A DNA stretch of 64,000 nt. Origin: Chlorocebus sabaeus. Lineage: Eukaryota; Chordata; Mammalia; Primates; Cercopithecidae. The notes under the pieces are model-generated. The model ran no database searches. It saw only the letters and a program-made list of their open reading frames with translations, and was not told where the DNA came from. The DNA is taken from assembly GCF_047675955.1 (NCBI RefSeq), contig NC_132925.1, forward strand, positions 23,894,688-23,958,687. Reading direction: 5' to 3'. Both the position numbers and the translations under genes were made by a program. Shown in pieces: positions 34,601 to 46,796 of this stretch; the stretch's first letter is position 1; every line of letters begins with the position of its first letter.

Positions 34601-37600
34601 GGGCCATCTTCTGAAATCTGGTTAACAGCCTCTTTCCTTTGCTTGTTCAGACTACAGCTCATCCTGCGACTTCTGAATTCTCACTGTTTTAGTGGAGTGA
34701 TTATTTTATGCATATGGTACTTGCTTAAGTTACTATAATATGCTACTGAACACCAGCTGGTAAAAATTGGGATATGGCCTGTAACCAGGGTAGAGAGGAG
34801 TACTTGCACTTCCAACTCCCCCACTCCGATACATCCTCCAATTTGGCACTTTTAGCCTGGCAAACAACTCTGAATCTCACCCATCCTCCATCCAATCTGC
34901 AGCTAAGGATGTTCATCAAACAACTTACTATATCTTATCCTTAGCCAGAGCGGCTCTTTGCAGGCCGGCTATCTGTTGCCAAGAACTTTACTAATTCACC
35001 ACGTTGTTGTACACACAATACTGAGAAGCTGAAGAATTTACGCTTGATGGAGGGACATAGTTAGCTTAGAGATACTTCATTAGGTATCTCCTTCTTATCT
35101 ATTTCTAAACTATCACCTGACAGGTACAACCCTGCTCCAGACCTGTAATGAGGGCAAGGGCTTTTCTAAGGAGATTTCGGTTTGTCTGTATCTATAATTG
35201 GCAGAAGAATGTTCCAATGACCTCCACTCCAACCCCTTTCTGAGGTTATCATGGTGAAATGTCCACATAAAGTATATATTTTATGGGATAGAAAATTTAA
35301 AACTTTACTTTTTATATGTGACTAAAAAAATTGTTACCTTGGTTTTCTGTTTAACATGGCCTCTACTTTAGGTAAGTGTCCATGTCTAGTCAATTTTCTT
35401 AGTTATTTTACAAGCCAATTTGGGAGAAATTTAAATTTTCTCATTTAGCTGAGGTTTAGTTTCTGATTTAGGATCTTTCCTACAGAGACTTGTTTGTGCT
35501 ATGACAGGAAAAAAATATTCAGGGACAATCCCTGATGCTTGCAGGTGCTATTGTTTTGGCTGAACATACTTTTTCTTCTATTTTTCTAAAAAAGTTGTTT
35601 CTTAAGGATAAAATATCTCCTAGAGTAGGATTGCTTGTATTTTCTGTGCTACAAATTACACACTAGACCTCACTATGCTAGGTTAGAATACTCCAACTTT
35701 GATTTAGAATAGCACTTACGGATTCTTGAATTATTTCAAACTCTTATTGAGAAGCCAGAGTAAAGACCAGCTACTCATAGTTATGACTCATTTGTTGCAA
35801 CTTCCATTTCCTGCAGTATCAGAATGATGATCTTTCATTGAAGCAAAAGTGGCTTCTATTAGAGGATGCAGAGTTTCCCATAAAATACCTTCGCCACTAA
35901 CCTACATACCATCAAAATGTTTGCCAACAAATTTTAGAGGTTTTCAAGGGATTTTCTATTAATATTTCACATAACACTGAAATGCTTTTACAAAGATGAG
36001 AAGTATGTGTTTGCAATTGAAAAATTATTTCAATATGACGCCATTTGTATGTCTGGAAGAAATTCATGTATGCAGCATTGAGTTTCACCATGTTCTAATT
36101 TTGATACTAGAGAAGCTTCTTTGCTATTTTTTCCCCTTTGGAATATTCAGTGAGTCCCCGAGATGGTGATTTTGAGTGCTATTTTTCTTCTGTCGTCTTT
36201 TCTGAACATTCTTGAGCTTGACTGGAGAAATAAGAAGAGATTAGGAAGGAGAAGAGAAGTCCGATAATCTTCTAGACAAACAGTAGTAACAAACACATAC
36301 AAAGACCTCAAAAGTAAATGTTCATGTTAGATAACATGTGCTTTGGTGTGTTCACAGAAACATAATGAAATATTTCAATAACAACTGTATATAGAATTTA
36401 AGAAACTGGTAATGATCAACTAGTTTACTATTTATGTAAAAGCCATTTGCAATATTATAGAATGCTATATATATTTTTTCTAGATTTATTATTTATAAAG
36501 TTATACAATTAAAACTTTACTAGCTCTAACATTTATACATGTAGGTAGAAAAGCAATCCCTTCAATCTCAGTTGTACTTTTCTAAAATTGTAAATGTTTC
36601 TTTTTATAATAATAAGACTTTACAGAATATGCTAGTCAAAGTAATGAAAAAATGTTATTTCATACATTTGTAGGTAAAAATGTGGTGTGGACTAACATAA
36701 CAGAGAGGCCAGATTAACATCTCATATTTGAAAGGCATCTATTGACATATTAGGCAAGCAATGTGTGCACAATTTCCCTCATTCAATATCATACGAAAAC
36801 TTAAATTTATCATGTAAAAGGATGTAGCTTTTCCAGAGTAACTGAACTTTTGAAATCTTGTTATTAAATGCTAAAGGGGATTATCTCTTTATAAAGCTCT
36901 GATCACTGTTTGAGAACAAATATTTTACCAAAAGAATATCTAAAATATTATTTTATTAAATGTTTTATATGTAATAATCAGGTAATTTATTTCAGTTCCT
37001 CAACCTTTTCCATTTATCAACCTCCTCTCCACTGTCCTCTATCACTAGACTCATAGTGAGATGAAATAATGAAAGATATATTATTCCTCCAAGTGTGCTG
37101 CTTGAAAAACCACATCATTTGCTTTTAGAACTCATGCTGTTTCCCTCATGAGTTTCATTTAATATATTTTACATACATTCCTAACAGGTGTTGAAAAACC
37201 CCACTCTCTGCTTATAGAAAGACCATATTTCACAGCGAGAAATTGGTTGTAAATGGTGGGTTATATTTCACTTGAAGAACTACATATTTAAACTAGTAAT
37301 TACAATTTATAGTGCTGTCCTTATAAATCCTAACAGCCCCTTAGCTTCTCTATACCATTCATGCTAATTCTCAGACAGAAGTTTCCAAATGAAAATAAAC
37401 GTTATAAATCTTTCAAAGTGGTCATGAAGATACATTTTGTGAAACTATAAAAGCCATTAAATTGACAGTGATAATATTGTGTGCATGGGCATATCTTAAA
37501 ACCATAGATCTATATCATTTAGCAACAGGAACTAAATATGCTGCATAAGTGGTGAGTGCTCTTCAATTATCCCCATTATCAGGAGGGAGAGACAAAGTGC

Positions 37601-37841
37601 CCAGAAAGTTAAGCAGCTGCTGGGAGTCTACATGAACAGAACTTGTGAATTTCCTAAATTGCCTGACTAAACTATGTTTTGCTGTAAATAAAAATATAGT
37701 GTTGAAAGGAATTATTAATTATTGAGAGATGAAAGAAAGTGCAAATTATTTACTGTATGTAGAGTCTCCAGGCTGGATATCTATGGCATCTTAATTTCAG
37801 TCTCAGTCAGTCATATTTCATTCTACTATAATGTTATCACT
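34601..37841. other. Unassigned intergenic sequence
   Basis: About 3.2 kb. The flanks of the LTR (33950-34244 and 34601-34750) look like one older element interrupted by it, but I cannot name the family. The rest shows no gene, long frame or named repeat. Confidence 0.45.
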
Positions 37842-38072
37842 ACATTTTGTTCCCCCGAAATCTCAGTTTTAATGCATATCTTATAATTAAAAAGTTACAT
37901 TCCCCCAATCCTTGCTGTACCAAAAATTATTTCCAATTCCTCCTTTCTCCTGCATCATACTTCCCTGGTGAAATTCTCATAATGACTTGATTTGTCCAAT
38001 AATGTTTACAACATTGATATATGACTAGGATGACTGTCAGGTAATTACCTAGCTCTTTGATCTAGAACACTA
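37842..38072 (+). repeat. Left arm of a large inverted repeat
   Basis: 231 bases that match the reverse complement of 38460-38690 end to end with about 17 mismatches and no gap in a hand alignment, roughly 93% identity. Longest identical block is about 58 bases (around 37964-38021 in this arm). The arm looks like ordinary unique sequence, not a named repeat. Its inner end carries the TTTGATCTAGAACACTA motif that recurs in the spacer. Confidence 0.95.
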
Positions 38073-38459
38073 TATATAAATACACACACATATATAATAT
38101 ATGTATGTATTTTGATCTAGAACACTACATATATACATATATGTATGTATTATATACATATATATGTGTATACAATAGTCATTGTTATATGACTAGGATG
38201 ACTCTTAGGTAATTACCTAGCTCTTTGATCTAGAACACTACATATATATACATACATATATATGTATATTTAGAATACACACACACACATATATACATAT
38301 GCATGTGTATGTATACACATATATTTATGTATGTGTATGTGTATATATGTATGTATATGTATACACATATATTATATATGTGTATATACGTGTGTATATG
38401 TATACACATATGTATATATGTATGCATTCCATATATACATATATGTATGTATATATATG
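38073..38459. repeat. TA/CA-rich spacer of the inverted repeat, with an inner partial copy
   Basis: 387 bases, mostly TATATA, TATGTA and TACACA units. It contains a second copy of the inner arm end at 38180-38262 in the left-arm orientation, which matches the right arm (about 38437-38520 in reverse) more closely than the left arm does, and a third short copy of the GATCTAGAACACTAC motif at 38114-38128. Frames rich in Tyr, Ile and Val here are products of the repeat. Confidence 0.93.
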
Positions 38460-38690
38460 TAGTGTTCTAGATCAAAGAGCTAGATATTTACCTAAGAGTC
38501 ATCCTAGTCATATAACAATGTTGTAAACATTATTGGACAAATCAAGTCATTATGAGAATTTCACCAGGGAAGTTTGATGTAGGAGAAAGCAGGAACTGGA
38601 AATAATTTTTGGTACAGCAAGGATTGGTGGAATTTAACTTTTTAATTATAAGATATGCATTAAAATTGAGGTTTGGGGGCAATAAAATTT
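38460..38690 (-). repeat. Right arm of a large inverted repeat
   Basis: Reverse-complement partner of 37842-38072. It starts TAGTGTTCTAGATCAAAGAG and ends at the AATAAAATTT block near 38690. The outer sequence on both sides is unrelated, so the arm ends are sharp to within a few bases. Confidence 0.95.
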
Positions 38691-38692
38691 GT

Positions 38693-38800
38693 GTGTATAT
38701 ATAAAATATATACATATATATGTGTATATATAAAATATATACATATATATGTGTATATATGTAGTGTTCTCTCTATATATGTATATATATGTAGTATTCT
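38693..38800. repeat. 29-bp tandem duplication and TA-rich tail after the inverted repeat
   Basis: A 29-base unit (GTGTATATATAAAATATATA and nine more bases) occurs at 38693-38721 and 38722-38750 with no difference, followed by two further GTAGTGTTCT or GTAGTATTCT motifs at 38761 and 38791. These motifs are inverted forms of the AGAACACTAC motif in the spacer. Confidence 0.93.
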
Positions 38801-40001
38801 ACACTGTTCTATGCACAGTTAAGGAAACTAACTCCTGTATACATGAGGTGCACAGTTCAGGCTCACATTCATTATTATATAATTTAGTTGTTCGATTTAC
38901 TTTCTCCCTTCTGTGTGGAAGGGTATTAACCCTGTAGTTTCTCAGTCAAAAAAGGAAAAGCAACATGACTCTGTATTGCAAACTTAGATGCTTCTTTCAT
39001 CACTTTCACAAAGGGGCCAAGTTTTTACTCAACTGACAAGGTTATTTGTATTTGAAAATACAATACATTGAATTAAAAAATTCCAGTGACATAGGTGTAC
39101 TTCTGAAATACAGTTAGTTCCATTCAAAACAATCGAACTAACAGTGGGAAAGAAAAAGATGATTTCTTAAGGAGAAGCTGGGCAAGATAAAAGCGTATAT
39201 TCCTCACTGTGTTCTGGAAACTTAAAAAGAGAAAAGAAATTCATATTTTCCTGTATGTCCACAATTATAGACTAGCACCATTATAATATTCTAGGAAATA
39301 TGTGCTATAGAAAGATGTGCCAAATTCCCCACTGTAAAGAACATTTTATTTCTCTAAAAATAATCCAAATCCGCTGTTATGGCAAGGTGCTTTCTAATGG
39401 GATTTTACTGTAATAATAATTTTAAGTTTTATTCCTAGAGCATAAAAGAAATAATAGAAATATACTCATTTAAAGGCACTAATAGATTCTTCTAGTGAAT
39501 ACATCAAAATTTTTATTGTTGTTAGTAAAACAGCACTTACTTTTAGAAAAAGGCATTCATTGCCTTATATGCTTTCACCAATCCCTACGCTCTACAATAT
39601 GAATTTCTTTCTGTAAAACTCAGATAATTTGAAAGAATATTTCAGAACAATAATAATTACCATACATTCATCCTTAGAGCCTTCTACATTTTGTAAATAT
39701 CATTTTATTCCAGACTTTTCTTTTTCTTTTTGAAAATTGAAGCTTAGCTTATTGATGAGTAAGAAAAATCCTGAGCAAATATTTGGCCAGGATAATTGGC
39801 TTCAGGGAATTGTTGTATATTTTACTGATACTCCAACAAGTTAATCTAGCGCTGTAGCTGCAAAATAGTTTAACATATAATCATTCATGATAAAGAGTAT
39901 ACGCTGCCTGCTAGTTTACTAATCAATGACAAAATTACATAACACACCTCCTAAGAAGCATGAACACTTTCTGAGTTTCAGTATAGGTCAATTCATCCAA
40001 T
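38801..40001. other. Unassigned intergenic sequence
   Basis: About 1.2 kb without gene or named repeat. The 137-codon minus-strand frame at 39935-40348 starts inside L1 copy E and runs out into this flank, so it is chance. Confidence 0.5.
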
Positions 40002-41091
40002 AAACAGAGAAAGAGGGGGAGGGGCCCAGATAGCCTACTAGAAGCAGCACCAAAACGATCCAAAGCAGTATGTGAATCCTGCACTGGCAACCAAGGAATC
40101 CAGGTTCTGTCATTAGGACTGACTAGGCAGCCAGCATGACCCAAGGAGAAGAGGGAAGGGCAATATGGTATGGGAGCCCACCTGAGAGCCACGTGGGGCA
40201 GGGGAGCCCTCACCTCCAGACAAGGGACGTGATGAGTGAATGTGCTACTCAGCCTAGGAAACTGCTTTTTCCATGGAACCGTGCTACCCATGGATCGGAA
40301 GATCCCACTCAGGAGCCAATGCTCATCAGGACCTTGGGTACCAACCATGGAGCCATGCAGCTTGGTTAGAACCTGCCTCTAAGCCTGCTGAGTTCCTGGG
40401 GGGAGGGGCAGCCATCACCAATTCTGTGGATGCCTGCTGTATAAGCTATCTGGACTCTTTGATGGAGTGGCAGCAGCCAACACTGCAGCTGCACAGCCTC
40501 CCTGCAGAAACTCCAACTCTAGTCAAGGACTCATGAACAGAACTGTGATCTCCCTGGGACCGAGTACCTAGGGGAATGGGTGGCCATAGTCTTCACAGAC
40601 CAGCAGATTTAGTCTTTCCTCCTGCTAGCTCTGAAGAATCCTGGATTCCCCCCAGTGCAGCACACCACCTCCACCAAGGGACAGCCAAAGTGCCTCATTA
40701 AATGGGTCCTGCTTCCTGTGCCACCCAACTGGGTGAGTCCCACCAAAAGGGGTTCTCAGACATCCTATAGAGAAACAGTCCTACTGGCACCATGCCAGTG
40801 CTCCTCAAGGCCAGAGATCCCAGAGGAAAAAGCAGGTACTCATCTTTGCTGTTCTCTAGCCTCCTTGAGTGACATCTCCAGACATGGGAGCAAACCAGAT
40901 GAACAGGGCCTAAAGTGAACCCCCAGCAAACTTCAGCAGCCCTAAGGAAGAAGGACTTGACTATTGAAAGAAAAACAAACAAACAAACAAACAGAAAGCG
41001 ACAACAACAGCATGAACAAAAAAATTTCCCTAGAAAAACTTCATCCAAGGATCAGCAGCCTCAAAGATTGAGAATAGACAAACTCATGAAG

Positions 41092-42034
41092 ATGAGAAAG
41101 AATCAATGTAAAAACGTTGAAAACCTAAAAGGCCAGAGTACATTTTCTCCTCCAAATGATCACAGCACCTCTCCAGCAAGGATGCAGAAGGTGATGGAGG
41201 ATGAGATGAACGAATAGACAGAAGTGGGCCTCAGATAGTGGGTAATAACAAACTCCTCTGAGCTAAAGAAGCATGTTCTAACCCAATTCAAAGAAGCTAA
41301 GAACCTTGATAAAAGGCTAGAGGAGCTGCTAACTAGAATAAACTGTTTAGAGAGGAACATAAATGGCCTGATGGAGCTGACAAATGCAGCACAAGAACTT
41401 TGTGAAGCATACACAAGTATCAATAGCTGAATTGATCAAGTGGAAGAGATGCTATCAGAGATTGAAGACTATCTTGGTGAAATAAGGCAAGCAGACAAGA
41501 TTGGAGAAAAAAGAATAAAACAGAATAAACAAAACATCCAAGTAATGTGGGATTATGTAAAAAGACAACCTATGACTGATTGAGGTACCTGAAGGAGATG
41601 GGGAGAATAGAAACAAGTTAGAAAGCACACCTCACCTCAGAACATTATCCAGAACTTCCACAACCTAGCAAGACAGGATAATATTCAAATTCAGGAAATA
41701 CAGAAAACACCATTAAGATACACCACAAGAAGATCAACCCAAAGACACATGATCATCAGATTCTCCAAGGTCAAAATGAAGGAGAAAATGTTAAGGGCAG
41801 CCAGAGAGAAAGGCCACCTTACCTACAAAGGGAAGTCCACCAGACTAACAGCAGATCTCTCAGCAGAAACCTCACAAGTCAGAAGAGAGTGGGGGCCAAT
41901 TCAACATTCTTAAAGAAAAGAATTTTTAACTCAGAATTTCATATCCAGCCAAACTTAACTCTATAAGCAAAAGATACATAAAATATTTTTCAGAAAAACA
42001 GGTATGGTGGGAATTCATCACCACCAGGCCTGCC
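41092..42034 (+). pseudogene. L1 ORF1 remnant (copy E)
   Basis: ORF1 starts at ATG 41092 (MRKNQCKNVENLKG) and stays open for 42 codons to a TAG after 'MEDEMNE' at 41215-41217. The coiled coil, RRM and C-terminal domain follow in shifting frames up to the 'ATCACCACCAGGCCTGCC' segment just before the deletion junction, near the ORF1 C-terminus. The last residues of ORF1 and the inter-ORF spacer are missing. Confidence 0.88.
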
Positions 42035-44585
42035 TTTCTAGAAGAAATGGATAAATTCCTGGACACGTACATTCTCCCAAGACTAAACCAGGAAGAAGTT
42101 GAATCCCTGGATAGACCAATAACAAGTTCTGAAATTGAGGGAGTAATAAATAGCCTACCAACCCAAAAAAAGCCCACTACCAGATGGATTCACAGCTGAT
42201 TTCTACCAGAACTACAAAGAAGAGCTGGTACCATGCCTTCAGAAACTATTCCAAACAACTGAGAATGACAGACTCCTCCTAACTCATTTCATGAGGCCAG
42301 CATCATCCTGACACCAAAATCTGACAGAGACACAATAAAAAGAACTTCAGGCAAATATCTCTGATGAACATTAATGAGAAAATCTTCAGTAAAATACTGG
42401 CAAACCAAATCCAGCAACACATCAAAGAGCTTTTCCACCATGATTAAATCAAGTTCATTCCTGTAATGCAAGGCTGGTTCAACATACACAAATCAATAAA
42501 CATAATCCATCACATAAACAGAACCAATGACACAATCCACATAATTATCTCAACAGATGCAGAAAAGACCTTCAATAAAATTCAACATCTCTTCATGTTA
42601 AAAACTCTCAATAAACTAGGTATCAATGGAACATACTTCAAAATAATAAGTTATTTGTGACAACCTGCAACCAATATACTGAACGGGCAAAAGCAGAAAG
42701 CATTCCCTTTGAAAAGCGGCACAGGAAAAGGATACCCTCTCTCACCACACCACTCATAGGTAACATAGTATTGGAAGTTCTGGCCAGGGAAAGCAGTGAA
42801 TAGAAAGAAATAAAGTGTATTTAAATAGGAAGAGAGGAAGTCAAGTTGTCTCTGTTTGCACATGATGTGATCTTATATTTAGAAAACCCCATTGTCTCAG
42901 CCCCAAAATTCCTTAAGCTGATAAGAAACTTCAGCAAAGTCTCAGGATACAAAATCAATGTGCAAAAATCACACGAATTCCCACACACTAACAATAGACA
43001 AGCAGAGAGCCAAATCATGAATGACCTCCCAATTCACAATTGCTACAAAGAGCTATGAAGAGAATAAAATACCTAGGAATACAGATAACAAGGGACATGA
43101 AAGACCTCTTCAATGAGAACTACAAACCATTGCTCAAGAAAATAAGAGAGGACAGAAATAAATGGAAAAACATTCCATCCTCATGGATAGGGAGAATCAA
43201 TATCATGAAAATGGCCATACTGCCCAAATTAATTTATAGATTCAATTCTATTCCCATGACATTCTTCACAGAAAGAAAAAAAAAAAGCTACTTTAAGATT
43301 AATATGGAACTAAAAAAGAGCCCACATAGCCAAGATAATCCTAAGCAAAAAGAACAAAGCTGGAGGCATCACACTACCTGACTTCAAACTATACTACAAG
43401 GCTGCAGTAATCAAACCAGCATGGTACTGGGACCAAAACAGACATATAGATCGACAGAACATAATAGAGACCTTAGAAGTAAGACCAAACATCTACAACC
43501 ATCTGATTTTCAACAAACCTGACAAAAACAGCATCGAGAAAGCATTCCTTATTTAATAAATGGTGCTTGGAAAAGTGGCTAGCCATATGCAGTAAGTCAA
43601 AATGGGACCCCTTCCTTACACCTTATATACAAATTAACTCAAAATGTATTAAAACCCAAAGCCATAAAAACCCTAGAAGAAAACCTAGGCAATACCATTC
43701 AGGACATAGCCATGGGCAAAGATTTTAGGGTGAAATCGCCAAAAGCAATTACAACGAAAGCAAAAATTAGCAAATGGGATCTAATTAAACTAAAGAGCTT
43801 CTGCAATAGGAAAATAAACTATCATCAAAGTGAACAGGTGACCTACAGAATGGGAGAACATTTTCACAATCTACCCATCTAACAAAGGCCTAATATCCGG
43901 AATCTATAAGGAACCTAAACAAATTTACAAAACAAACAAACAAACAAACAAACAAATAAGCCCATCGACAAATGGGCAAAGGATATGAACAGACACTTCT
44001 GAAAAGACGACATTTATGTGGGCAACAAGCATATGATAAAAATCCCAATATCTCTTATCATTAGAGAAATGCCAGTCAAAAACCACAATGAGATACTATG
44101 TCATGCCAGTCAGGTGCCAATTATTAAAACATCAAGAAATAACAGATGCTGATGAGACTGGAGAAATAGGAACACTTTTACATCGTTGGTGAGAATGTAA
44201 ATTAGTTCAACCATTTTGGAAGACAGTGTGGTGATTCCTCAAGGATCTAGAACCAGAAATACCATATGACCTAGTAAGCCCATTACTGGGTATATAACCA
44301 AAGGAATATAAATTATTCAATTATAAAGATACATGCACATGTATGTTTCTTGCAGCACTATTCCCAACAGCAAAGAGATGGAACCAACTCAAATGACCAT
44401 CAGTGATAGACTGGATAAAGAAAATGTGGCACATATACACCATGGAATACTATACAGCCACAAGAATGAATGTGATCATTTTATTTGCAGGGACATGGAT
44501 GAAGCTGGAAGCCATCATTCTCAGAAAAGTAACACAGGAACAGAAAACCAAACACCACATGTTCTCATTCATAAGTGGGAGTTGA
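42035..44585 (+). pseudogene. L1 ORF2 remnant lacking the endonuclease (copy E)
   Basis: Begins after the deletion junction with the linker segment 'EEMDKFLDTYI', so the whole endonuclease domain is gone. RT follows: 64 aa open at 42466-42660, 70 aa at 42846-43058 and 113 aa at 43040-43381 (the 'KYLGIQITRDMKDLF' segment after the palm). The FADD motif at 42855-42866 reads FAHD, so the first aspartate is His. A 9-base insertion shifts the frame near 43050. The final ORF2 segment is open for 117 aa at 44333-44686 and, in the L1 frame, 60 aa at 44403-44585 ending with TGA. Confidence 0.9.
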
Positions 44586-45262
44586 ACAATGAGAACACAT
44601 GGACACAGGCAGGGGAAAAACAGACACTGTGGCCTGTTAGGGGTGGAGGGAACAAGGGAAGGGAAAGCAACAGGACAAATAGCTAATGCATGCGGGGCTT
44701 AAAACCTGGGTGATGGGTTGATAGGTGCAGCAAACCACCACGGCACATCTATACCTGTGCAGCAAACCTGCACATTCTACGCATGTATCCTGGAACTTAA
44801 AGTAAAAAAGAAAAAGAAAAACAGAGAAAGAAACAAAATAAATTATGTTAATTTTCATGTTTTACATTTACAGGTTGTTACATAAATTGGCAAAGATGGC
44901 TCCTGTGTATTGACATAAAATGTCTCCATGTTGTTTACTTCATTACAGCAGCCCAAAGTTTACCAGTACTAAACTTAAACTACAAATCTTAAACATCAAA
45001 TTATTTAAAATATAGTCCAAAAGAGCATAGTTTTAGTCTGTTAGAGCCTATTTTTACACTCTTCAAAACTTCACCTCATGAATAAGAGTTAGGGAAGGAA
45101 GTGGAGCGAGATTGCCAAATAGAACCTTCCAGCAATTATCCTCACCCCCACAGGAACACCTAATTGAGCAAATATCCACACAAGAACGTAACTTCATAAG
45201 AACCACCAATTAAGTTAGTAATCACAGTACCTGGTTTCAATATTGTATCAAGGACACAGGCA

Positions 45263-46027
45263 TTGAAGAGGAAAAGAAAGACAATCTTAAATTGCCAACA
45301 CCACCCCTCCTCCTTCCTCCAGCAGGTTCAGTGGCTGTGGGGTGTGGAGAGAGAACATGTACATTTGGGGAAGGGAAAGTCCAATAGTTGTGGGACATTA
45401 CATTGGAACTCAATGGTTCCTTATTACTGTAGAAAGCAACACAGGGCAGAATTCAGCTGTTTCCGGAGCATTTGGACAAGCCCTAGCCAGAAGAGAACTG
45501 TAAATCCCAGCAGTCAGGACCTGATTCCTGGTAAACCCCACCACCATGGGCTAAAGCACTCTGAGGTCACAAGAAAACCTGAAAGGCAATCTAGAACACA
45601 AGGACTGCAATTCCTGAGCCATTCCTGCAATTCCTGGTGCTGTACTGGGCTAGCATTGGACAAATCATCCAAATGGAAACAAACATTGGACTTAATCTGC
45701 ACTACAGACCAAATTGACCCAATAGAAATTTACAGAACATTTTATGCAGCAATAGCAAAATGCACATTTTTCTTCTCAGCTCATGGATCATTCCCAAGGA
45801 TAGACCATATCTTAAGCCACAAAACATGCTTTAAACAATTCAAAAAAAAAAAAATTGAAATCATATCAAGTATATTATCTGCTCACAATGGAATAAAACT
45901 AGAAATCAATAATCAGAGGTCCTTTGAAAGCTACACAAACACATGGAAATTAAACAATATGCTTCTGAGTGTTCAGAGGGTCAATGAAGAAAGTAAGAAG
46001 AAAATGGTAACATTTTGGAACAAATGA
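45263..46027 (+). pseudogene. 254-codon chimeric frame: L1 5'UTR fused to ORF2 endonuclease half
   Basis: The longest open frame in the window. Residues 1 to about 130 are read from L1 5'UTR, which is normally non-coding. Residues about 131-254, from 'LDKSSKWKQTLDLICTTDQI', are the second half of the ORF2 endonuclease fold and the start of the linker, in the native ORF2 frame. 'FPRIDHIL' keeps the KIDH-type catalytic Asp, but the SDH motif reads SAH (in 'SILSAHNGIKLE'), so a catalytic-site Asp is lost. Half the fold (the QETH and DFN parts) is missing, so no nuclease activity is expected. No promoter other than a decayed L1 5'UTR is apparent. It is most likely a chance frame in a dead element. 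Confidence 0.8.
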
Positions 46028-46796
46028 AAATGGAAACACATGACATCAAAACTTATGGGATACAGAAAAAGCAGTACCCAGAGGAAAGTTTAAAACAAAA
46101 AGCACTGACTTCAAAAGAGGAGAAAAACTTCAAAAAAACAACCTAACAATGCATATTAAAGAATTAGAAAAGCAAGAACAAACCAAACCCCAAACTGGTA
46201 GAAGAAAGCAAATTATAAAGATCGCAACGGAAGAAAATAAAATTGAAATGAAGAAAATAATACCAAAACGAAACCAAAAGTTTGGTTTTTGAAAAGCTAA
46301 ACAAAATCCGCAAACTTTTAGCCACACTAAAAAAAAGAGGGAAGAACCAAATAAATAAAATCAGAGATGATAAGAGTCATTAAAACTGGCAATGCAGAAA
46401 TTCAAAGAATCATTGGAGACCGTGAGCAATTATATGCCAATAATTTGAAAAATCTAGAAGAAATGATTAAATTCCTAGACACAACCTACTAAGATTTAAC
46501 CATCAAGAAATCTGAAACCTGAGCAGATCTATAAAAAGTAATGAGGTCAAAAATGTAATAAAAAGTCTCCCAGCATAGGATACCTGGGACCTAACAGTTT
46601 CACTGCTGAAATTTACCAAACATTTCAAGAAGAATGAATACCATTTTTACTTCAACTATGGGAGTAAGGAGTACTTCCAGACTCACTCTACAAGGTCATT
46701 ATTGTCCTGACACCAAAATCATACACAGAAACATTATGACCAAAAAAAAGGTCAATAACTCTGATGAACATTAATGCGAGCATTCTCAACAAAAGA

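Larger units (their letters stand above)
40015..44818 (+). mobile_element. L1 copy E, 5'-complete but internally deleted, primate-type
   Basis: Starts at the canonical L1 5' end (GGGGGAGGGGCC at 40015) and ends in an AAAGTAAAAAAG tail. It is flanked by a perfect 13-bp target duplication AAACAGAGAAAGA at 40002-40014 and 44819-44831, which fixes both ends. At 4.8 kb it is 1.3-1.6 kb short of a full element. The loss is one deletion with its junction near 42031-42037, from the end of ORF1 to the middle of ORF2. The (AAAC)n runs at 40977-40993 and 43933-43955 grew in place. The 3'UTR is of an older L1PA type. Confidence 0.95.

Noticed and set aside
33988..34738. 102- and 134-codon frames near an LTR
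   Set aside because: They cross the edges of the MST-type LTR, so they join unrelated sequences; no known domain.
38230..38526. Frames rich in Tyr, Ile and Val on both strands
   Set aside because: Direct products of the TA/CA-rich spacer of the inverted repeat.
39935..40348. 137-codon minus-strand frame
   Set aside because: Crosses the 5' edge of L1 copy E as fixed by its target duplication.
42025..42045. Splice-derived origin of the L1 copy E deletion
   Set aside because: Related copies show no GT after the ORF1 side and no AG before the ORF2 side of the join, so splicing is not favoured.
45263..46027. 254-codon frame as a real protein-coding gene
   Set aside because: Half comes from an L1 5'UTR and half from a broken ORF2 endonuclease; kept only as a pseudogene feature and a finding.
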